Shown in pieces: positions 59,197-64,000 of a stretch of DNA of 64,000 bases (the stretch's first letter is position 1; each line of letters begins with the position of its first letter). Source of the stretch: Bordetella bronchialis (GTDB lineage Bacteria > Pseudomonadota > Gammaproteobacteria > Burkholderiales > Burkholderiaceae_B). The position numbers and the translations under genes were made by a program. Under the pieces are notes generated by a model. That model was not told where the DNA came from and searched no databases. It saw only the letters and a program-made list of their open reading frames with translations. The stretch covers positions 1,364,001 through 1,428,000 of the forward strand of contig NZ_CP016170.1 in the NCBI RefSeq assembly GCF_001676705.1. Direction: 5' to 3'.

Positions 59197-59329
59197 TACA
59201 AATCAAGGCCTTGAAGAGCCGGAAAAAAGATGAGGGTGCGTTCGCTCCTCTATCCCGCTCGCAAAATGAAGGCATCCCCCCCGGCCGCCGCATTCCATTC
59301 CCGGCACAGATCCCGTGGCCATGCGCATT

Positions 59330-59355
59330 ACCGGGCGGTTTAACCGGGCGGTTTA
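59330..59355. repeat. Two copies of a 13-bp direct repeat
   Basis: ACCGGGCGGTTTA occurs at 59330-59342 and again at 59343-59355, about 70 bases before the Fic antitoxin gene. Function unknown; a transcription-factor site or a slippage product are both possible. Confidence 0.6.
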
Positions 59356-59422
59356 GCGGCTAAAACCCCCTGTGCGCAGGGCCCTGCCGCAGGGTAAAAT
59401 GGAGCTTTCCAAGGAGCCAAAG

Positions 59423-59617
59423 ATGGACGCAGATTTCCTCTCTTGGCAGCGGCATCGGGCAGTAGAAAACGCTGTGGCAAGCCAGCGGTTGGAAGGCCTG
59501 GAAGTTGATGCGGAAACGATCGCCGACATGCATCGTATTGCCGATGGCGAAGTGACCACCGAAGAGATTGTTGAAAAGGTCAAGCGACGAATTCTTGCCG
59601 GTGAGTTTGGCATCTGA
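59423..59617 (+). CDS. vbhA: VbhA-like Fic antitoxin (class I)
   Basis: A 64-aa protein starting MDADFLSWQRHRAVENA. The inhibitory helix contains ASQRLEGLEVD, which holds the (S/T)xxxE(G/N) motif of class I Fic antitoxins (S-Q-R-L-E-G) that places Glu in the Fic active site. The rest is the helical VbhA-type domain (EVTTEEIVEKVKRRILAGEFGI). ATG 59423 follows AAGGAG with 6 bases spacing, so the gene looks fully functional. The partner toxin downstream is truncated. A terminator begins at the stop codon. Confidence 0.85.
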   Translation: MDADFLSWQRHRAVENAVASQRLEGLEVDAETIADMHRIADGEVTTEEIVEKVKRRILAGEFGI

Positions 59618-59640
59618 CCGGCCATTTCGGCCGGTTTTTT
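59617..59640 (+). terminator. Rho-independent terminator between Fic antitoxin and toxin
   Basis: ACCGGCC-ATTTC-GGCCGGT with a 7-bp stem is followed by six Ts at 59635-59640. The stem starts in the antitoxin stop codon and ends 14 bases before the toxin ATG, so most transcripts would end before the toxin gene. Confidence 0.85.
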
Positions 59641-59653
59641 CTTTGGTCGCGCG

Positions 59654-59947
59654 ATGTCCAAGTATCCCACGGATAGGTCAGACCCCTACACCGATCAACA
59701 GTCCGGTGTACTGCGGAATCGTTTGAACATCACAAGCCAGGACGGGCTCGATAGGGCCGAAGCTGCACTCGCCGCATTGCGTTCCAATGAGCTGCTTGCG
59801 AAGCCAATAGTCGGGGACTTCGACCTGGCGCATCTGCAGGCGATACACCGGCATCTGTTCAAGGACGTTTACGCATGGGCGGCCCGCCTGTTGCGGATGC
59901 GCTTCGGATCGGGTTCGAATCGGGTACTGTTGCAGACTCATCGCTGA
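59654..59947 (+). pseudogene. Truncated Fic domain toxin
   Basis: The 97-codon frame begins with sequence typical of the N-terminal part of VbhT/FicT-type Fic proteins (VLRNRLNITSQDGLDRAEAAL, LRSNELLAKPIVGDFDLAHLQAIHRHLFKDVYAWA). After DVYAWA, where intact toxins continue to the catalytic HPFREGNGR, the sequence changes to an unrelated ARLLRMRFGSGSNRV and stops. No Fic active-site motif is present anywhere before the fetA start, so AMP-transfer activity is lost. A deletion fused the remnant to the upstream region of fetA. Confidence 0.85.
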
Positions 59948-59962
59948 CTCTGCCGTTTCCGC

Positions 59963-60562
59963 ATGCCGCTTCTTCAATTGAGCCGCCTTTCTTCGCCACG
60001 CCTGGAACCGGTCGACCTGGACTGCGAAGCGGGCGAGTGCCATGCCATTCAAGGACCGTCCGGCTCCGGCAAATCCGTGCTGCTGCGGCTGATCGCCGAC
60101 CTGGATCCCGGCGCGGGCACGGCCGCCTTGCGCGGCGTCGACCGCTCCCGCATGTCCGGGCCGCAGTGGCGCAGGCAGGTGGTGTACTGCCAGGCGGAGG
60201 CCGGCTGGTGGCACGAGGCGGTGGCGCCGCACTTTCCCGATCGACAGGCCGCCATTCCCTTCATGGAGCGCCTGGGCGTGGCGCCCGCCAAACTGGACGC
60301 CATGGTGCACGAATTGTCCACGGGGGAGCGGCAACGTCTGGGTTTGATCCGGGCGCTGCTGCTGAAGCCGCCGCTGCTGCTCCTGGACGAACCCACCGCC
60401 GCGCTGGACGCCCACGCCACGCTGCAAGTCGAGCAGGAGATCCGGGCCCGCCTGCGGGACGGCGCCGCGGTATTGCTGGTGACGCATAGCCCGGAACAGG
60501 CCGGCCGCCTGGCCACGCATTTCTGGCGCATGGGGCAGGGGCGCCTGGAGCGGCAGCCATGA
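59963..60562 (+). CDS. fetA: ABC transporter ATP-binding protein, FetA/YbbL-like
   Basis: A small 199-aa ATPase paired with a FetB-type permease; FetAB of E. coli exports iron under oxidative stress. Walker A is QGPSGSGKSVLLRLIADLDPG, the signature LSTGERQRLGLIRALLL, Walker B LLLLDEPTAALDAH and the switch His VTHSPEQAGRL. The end overlaps the fetB start by 4 bases. The predicted start lies 15 bases after the truncated Fic frame, so its original promoter may have been altered by the deletion. Confidence 0.85.
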   Translation: MPLLQLSRLSSPRLEPVDLDCEAGECHAIQGPSGSGKSVLLRLIADLDPGAGTAALRGVDRSRMSGPQWRRQVVYCQAEAGWWHEAVAPHFPDRQAAIPFMERLGVAPAKLDAMVHELSTGERQRLGLIRALLLKPPLLLLDEPTAALDAHATLQVEQEIRARLRDGAAVLLVTHSPEQAGRLATHFWRMGQGRLERQP

Positions 60563-61353
60563 ACGTTATTTCCCTGAGTACCTCCGATCTGGCCATGGCC
60601 GCGTGCCTGGTCGCGCTGGCCGCCTTGATCTCCATGGCGATGCGGCTGGCCTTGCATGGCCAGGTGCTATGGGCGGCCCTGCGTACCGTCGTGCAGCTGC
60701 TGCTGGTCGGCCACATCCTGCGGTTGGTGTTCGCCCATGCCTCCGCCTGGCTGACCGTGCTGGTGGTGCTGGCGATGATGGCGCTGGCGGCCCGCGAGGT
60801 GGCCGCGCGTCCGCGCGGGCGGCTGCGATCGCATGGCAACGGCGTCGTGGCGGCCGCCACGGTCATGGCGACGACGCTGGTGACGGCGATGTTCATCCTG
60901 CATACCGCCCTGCGTCCCGAGCCCTGGTACGACCCGCGCTACACCATCGCGCTTGTGGGAATCGTGCTGGGCAGCGTATTGAACGCGGCCAGCCTCAGCC
61001 TGGATACCATGCTGTCCGGCGTGCGGCGCGAACGCGCGGGAATCGAGGCCAGGCTCGCGCTCGGCGCGACGGCGCGCCAGGCCTTCGCGGGGCTGCTGCG
61101 CGAATCGGTGCGGCGCGGCCTGGTGCCCAGCATCAACCAGATGTCCGCCGCCGGCATCATCACGCTGCCCGGCATCATGACAGGACAGATCATCGCCGGC
61201 ATGGATCCGGTCGAAGCCGCGAAGTACCAGATCCTGCTCATGTTCCTGCTGTGCGGCGCCAGCGCGCTGGCCGCCATGGGCGCGGCCTACGCGGCGATGA
61301 AGCGGCTGACCGACGCCCGCGACCGGCTGCGGCTGGACCGGCTGCGGGGATAA
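60559..61353 (+). CDS. fetB: ABC transporter permease, FetB/YbbM-like
   Basis: A 264-aa membrane protein with about seven hydrophobic segments. The family signature is the mid-protein LGSVLNAASLSLDTMLSGVRRERAGIEARLALGATARQAF and the later INQMSAAGIITLPGIMTGQIIAGMDPVEAAKYQILLMFLLCG. Iron export is inferred by family; the metal specificity is not tested. Confidence 0.87.
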   Translation: MNVISLSTSDLAMAACLVALAALISMAMRLALHGQVLWAALRTVVQLLLVGHILRLVFAHASAWLTVLVVLAMMALAAREVAARPRGRLRSHGNGVVAAATVMATTLVTAMFILHTALRPEPWYDPRYTIALVGIVLGSVLNAASLSLDTMLSGVRRERAGIEARLALGATARQAFAGLLRESVRRGLVPSINQMSAAGIITLPGIMTGQIIAGMDPVEAAKYQILLMFLLCGASALAAMGAAYAAMKRLTDARDRLRLDRLRG

Positions 61354-61357
61354 GCAG

Positions 61358-61565
61358 ACGGCCGCGCAGGCCGCCGCGCTGCCCCTGACCGCGCTCACCG
61401 CCTGGGGAGCTGCTATTCACCCAGGAGCAGCACCGCATCCTGGCCGAGGTCTCTCAACTGGTGGATCGCGGCGTGCTAAGGACCACGTTGCGCGAGGACT
61501 ACGGAACCATCAACGCCGCCATCGAAGCCGGACGGGGCTTCGGGAAACTCACTTTATCGGGATTC
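61358..61565 (+). pseudogene. Zinc-type alcohol dehydrogenase/quinone oxidoreductase remnant
   Basis: Pieces of a medium-chain dehydrogenase can be read: QAAALPLTALTAW (from about 61367), then, after an extra G in the run at 61404-61407 that shifts the frame, ELLFTQEQHRILAEVSQLVDRGVLRTTLREDYGTINAA followed by a fusion to IEAGRGFGKLTLSGF. The normal NLRRAHAL-type segment and most of the cofactor domain are missing and no start exists. It is a non-functional fossil. The rest of 61354-61705 holds no gene; 61560-61620 is AT-rich. Confidence 0.75.
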
Positions 61566-61705
61566 TGGATTTTCCTGATTTCCGGAAAAGTGCTCATTCA
61601 TTTCTCTGGTTTATCGGAAACCGGAGCGGGTCCAAGATATGAACCACAGCGGCGCCCATGGCCGCGCCGAATCCCTTCAGTGCCTCGCGGGGCAAGGAGA
61701 TCGTC

Positions 61706-62899
61706 ATGTCCACGCTTTTTCATTCCTTCGTACGTAAGACCTTGATCGCCACGTCGGTCGCCGCCATGGGAACGCCCGCACTGGCATCCGCTATCGTGCC
61801 CATCCACGTGGAAAACCAGGCCCGTGAGCGCGCATACGGCAAGCTGGAGACGGTCGCGGTGTTCCACGGCGCGATGCCGACCGGCGTGGCGGTCACGGAA
61901 GGCGGCCGGATTTTCGTCAACTTCCCGCGCTGGGGCGACGACGTGCCATTCACGGTGGGCGAGGTGCGCGGCGGCAAGGTGGTTCCGTATCCCGACGCCG
62001 CCATCAATCGCGGCGACACCAGCGCGCCGGCCCGGCAATTCCTGAGCGTGCAAAGCGTGGTGGCCGACGGCCGCAACCATCTCTGGGTACTCGATACGGC
62101 CGCGCCGAAGTTCGGCCCGCCGCAGGCCGGGGGCGCGAAGCTGGTGGCGATCGACCTCAGCACGGACAAGGTCGTCAAGACCATTGTGTTTCCGCCCGAG
62201 GTCATGCGCGAGCAAACCTATGTCAACGATGTCCGTTTCGACTACCGGGTCGGCAAGGCCGGCGTGGCCTATGTGACCGACTCGTCGCTGAGCGGTACGG
62301 GCGGCATTATCGTGGTGGATCTGGACAGCGGGACGGCGGTCCGGCGCCTGACGGGGGACCGGTCGACCTCGGCCGATCCGTCCTTCGTACCCATGGTGGA
62401 AGGCGAAACGCTGATCGGCCGCAATCCCGACGGCAGCACGTCGCCATTCACCGTGGCGTCCGACGGCATCGCGCTGTCGCCGGACGGCAAGACGCTGTAC
62501 TACTGCCCGCTGTCGAGCCGGCATCTGTACGCGGTGCCGACCGACATGCTGCGCGATCCCAACGTGAGCGAGGCCCAACTGGCCGCCGCGGTGCGCGACC
62601 TGGGCGAGAAAGGCGCGTCCGACGGCCTGGAGGCCGATGCGCAGGGGGCGGTCTACGCGGGCGATTACGAGCGCAACGCCATCCGCAAGCGCCTGCCCGA
62701 CGGCCAGTGGGAGACCATCGCCCACGATCCCCGCATTTTGTGGCCGGACACCATGTCCATCGGGCCGGATGGCTATCTTTACTTCACCGCCAACCAGCTG
62801 CACCGCCAGCCGGGCTTCCACGCCGGCAAGGATTTGCGGCAGAAGCCGTACAGCCTGTTCCGCATCAGGATCGACGCCGCGCCCGCGCCGACGCGGTAG
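61706..62899 (+). CDS. Secreted Yellow/major royal jelly-like beta-propeller protein
   Basis: A 397-aa protein with signal peptide (KTLIATSVAAMGTPALASA) and a six-bladed propeller resembling the MRJP/Yellow and SMP-30 groups: GVAVTEGGRIFVNFPRWGDDVPFTVGEV near the start, YVNDVRFDYRVGKAGVAYVTDSSLSGTGGIIVVDL, and ASDGLEADAQGAVYAGDYERNAI. Bacterial homologues are often annotated as gluconolactonase-like, but the activity is unknown. ATG 61706 follows AAGGAG. The 3' end overlaps the convergent LysR gene by 35 bases. Confidence 0.8.
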   Translation: MSTLFHSFVRKTLIATSVAAMGTPALASAIVPIHVENQARERAYGKLETVAVFHGAMPTGVAVTEGGRIFVNFPRWGDDVPFTVGEVRGGKVVPYPDAAINRGDTSAPARQFLSVQSVVADGRNHLWVLDTAAPKFGPPQAGGAKLVAIDLSTDKVVKTIVFPPEVMREQTYVNDVRFDYRVGKAGVAYVTDSSLSGTGGIIVVDLDSGTAVRRLTGDRSTSADPSFVPMVEGETLIGRNPDGSTSPFTVASDGIALSPDGKTLYYCPLSSRHLYAVPTDMLRDPNVSEAQLAAAVRDLGEKGASDGLEADAQGAVYAGDYERNAIRKRLPDGQWETIAHDPRILWPDTMSIGPDGYLYFTANQLHRQPGFHAGKDLRQKPYSLFRIRIDAAPAPTR

Positions 62900-63821
62900 G
62901 TTGCGGTTGCGGGGCCGGGAGCGTGCCGGCCACGGCCTCGCATCGATCGCGCAGCAGGCGATAGAGTTCCTGCAGCGCGGGCGAATACTGGCGGCGATGC
63001 GGGTAGACGAAGTGCAGCGGCGCGGCCTCGCCCGCGAGGTGGGGCAGCAGCAAATGCAGCTTGCCCATGCGCACGTCGTCGCTGACGTCCAGCCAGGATT
63101 TGTAGGCGATGCCTTCTCCCGCCAATGCCAGGCGGTGCACCACATCCCCGTCGTCGCTATGCACGGTGCCGCGCACCGTGGCCGTCAGCTTGTGTTCCCC
63201 ATCGTGGAAAGTCCACTTGTCATATAGCCTGCTGCTAAGCAGATAGAGCAGGCAATCGTGGCTGCCGAGGTCGTCCAGGCCAGCCGGCACGCCGCGGCGC
63301 GCCAGGTATTCCGGCGAGGCCACCAGAACGCGGCGGTTGTTCAAGGCCAGCGGCAAGGCAATGTAGCTTGCGTCGTCCGAAGGGGTGTAGCGGATGGCCA
63401 CATCCACCGGATCGCGGAAGACGTCCGTTACGCGGTCGGAAAAGAACAGCTTCAGCGTGAGATGCGGGTAGGGGCGCCGGAAGGTCGCGAACCATGGCAG
63501 CAGGACGTTGCGGCCCAGGTCGGAGGGCGCCGCCACCTGCAGCACGCCGCGAAGCTCGCGGTGTTGGCCGTGCAGTTCCTCGTGCCCGGACCGCAGGCTG
63601 TCCAGGGCGGCCTGGGCATGCGGCAGATAGGCCTCGCCTTCGGCGGTCAAGCGCAGGCTGCGGGTCGAGCGGGCAAACAGGCGTACCCCCAGGTCGCGTT
63701 CCAGCCGCTGGATGGCCGTACTGACCTGGCCGGGCAGCAGGTCCACTTCGCGCGCCGCATCGGAGAAGCCGCCCAGCGCGGCGGCACGCACGAAAAGGGA
63801 GAGATCGCCGACCCGGATCAT
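62865..63821 (-). CDS. LysR family transcriptional regulator
   Basis: A 318-aa LysR-type regulator. The N-terminal helix-turn-helix is DLSLFVRAAALGGFSDAAREVDLLPGQVSTAIQRLERDLGVRLFARSTRSLRLTAEGEAYL-like, followed by the effector domain with the dimer strand LRGVLQVAAPSDLGRNVLLPWFATF. Start ATG 63821 (or GTG 63827). It is divergent from a nitroreductase-like gene, which is the likely target. Confidence 0.9.
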   Translation of the reverse strand: MIRVGDLSLFVRAAALGGFSDAAREVDLLPGQVSTAIQRLERDLGVRLFARSTRSLRLTAEGEAYLPHAQAALDSLRSGHEELHGQHRELRGVLQVAAPSDLGRNVLLPWFATFRRPYPHLTLKLFFSDRVTDVFRDPVDVAIRYTPSDDASYIALPLALNNRRVLVASPEYLARRGVPAGLDDLGSHDCLLYLLSSRLYDKWTFHDGEHKLTATVRGTVHSDDGDVVHRLALAGEGIAYKSWLDVSDDVRMGKLHLLLPHLAGEAAPLHFVYPHRRQYSPALQELYRLLRDRCEAVAGTLPAPQPQPTASARARRRS

Positions 63822-63947
63822 TTTCACTCTTTTTAGTAAAGCGATTTCCTAGTTTGCCCGTTTTTCGAGAGGCCGGGAAGGTCGATCATGACTGCACCGC
63901 GCGAGACCAACCCAACCGTCCCGCGCCATTCTTCCCAGGAGATCGCC

Positions 63948-64000
63948 ATGAACACGCTTACCGCTGCCCGGAACCGCTACACGACCAAGGCCTATGACGG
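63948..64000 (+). CDS. Nitroreductase family protein, N-terminal fragment (3' end outside window)
   Basis: Only the first about 17 codons are present: MNTLTAARNRYTTKAYD. The RYTTKAYD segment is typical of the NfsB/nitroreductase group (FMN-binding Arg-rich N-terminus). AGGAG lies 6 bases before the ATG. Divergent from the LysR regulator. The short length limits confidence. Confidence 0.6.
   Translation, partial: MNTLTAARNRYTTKAYD

Noticed and set aside
59027..59293. Minus-strand reading frame with [29 protein letters not shown] sequence
   Set aside because: It is the antisense of tRNA-Pro, a well-known spurious ORF type in databases.

Overview
The window is GC-rich, densely coding bacterial chromosome of betaproteobacterial type. 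Several things point to Bordetella or a close Alcaligenaceae relative: two periplasmic Bug/TctC-type binding proteins, a remnant of an IS481-family element with its terminal repeat, an LpxO-like lipid A hydroxylase, and the gene orders SRP RNA-dnaX-ybaB-recR, yhbY-rlmE-ftsH-folP-glmM and ppx/ppk. The genus call is an inference from gene content. Both ends cut genes: a class I fumarase on the left and a nitroreductase-like gene on the right.

Layout. 0-13 kb is mostly housekeeping: an RHS-core mini-protein, a minus-strand cluster (folK, pcnB, a HAD-IB phosphatase, hda), purM, miaA-mutL, a DedA protein, amiC-tsaE and fumC. 13-18 kb has a Bug receptor, ybaK, a GlxA-type regulator divergent from an HD-domain gene, and a PBP7-like endopeptidase. 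18-20 kb is a small accessory patch with tRNA-Arg(CCT), an orphan BrnA-like antitoxin and an unrecognised 287-aa protein, followed by the 4.5S RNA and dnaX-ybaB-recR. 24-28 kb is an operon of a CoA-transferase and a SsuABC/NMT1-type ABC importer. 28-38 kb is carAB, then lpxO, an SDR, a histidine phosphatase, a FlxA-like gene with a sigma-28-like promoter, a uracil permease and the truncated IS481 element. 38-45 kb is greA, yhbY, rlmE, ftsH, folP and glmM.

45-54 kb is a phosphate block: an OlsB-type ornithine acyltransferase, ppx, ppk and pstSCAB. PHO-box-like repeats lie in front of olsB, in the ppx/ppk gap and in front of pstS, suggesting that one phosphate-starvation response controls phosphate uptake, polyphosphate turnover and phosphorus-free membrane lipid synthesis.

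53-59 kb is catabolic: a GntR/UTRA regulator divergent from a Bug receptor plus a TarD-like D-tartrate dehydratase, with an operator-like repeat cluster at the promoter, then an XRE-family regulator convergent with a class II aldolase gene; both have a similar palindrome in their upstream regions. After tRNA-Pro(TGG) comes a Fic antitoxin gene that looks intact beside a truncated Fic toxin, then a FetAB-like ABC exporter, an alcohol dehydrogenase fossil, a secreted Yellow/SMP-30-like protein and a LysR regulator.

No CRISPR array, rRNA operon, prophage or complete insertion sequence was seen. The features most worth following up are the three PHO-box-like sites, the broken Fic module, the two operator-like systems, and the RHS-core and 287-aa orphan proteins.
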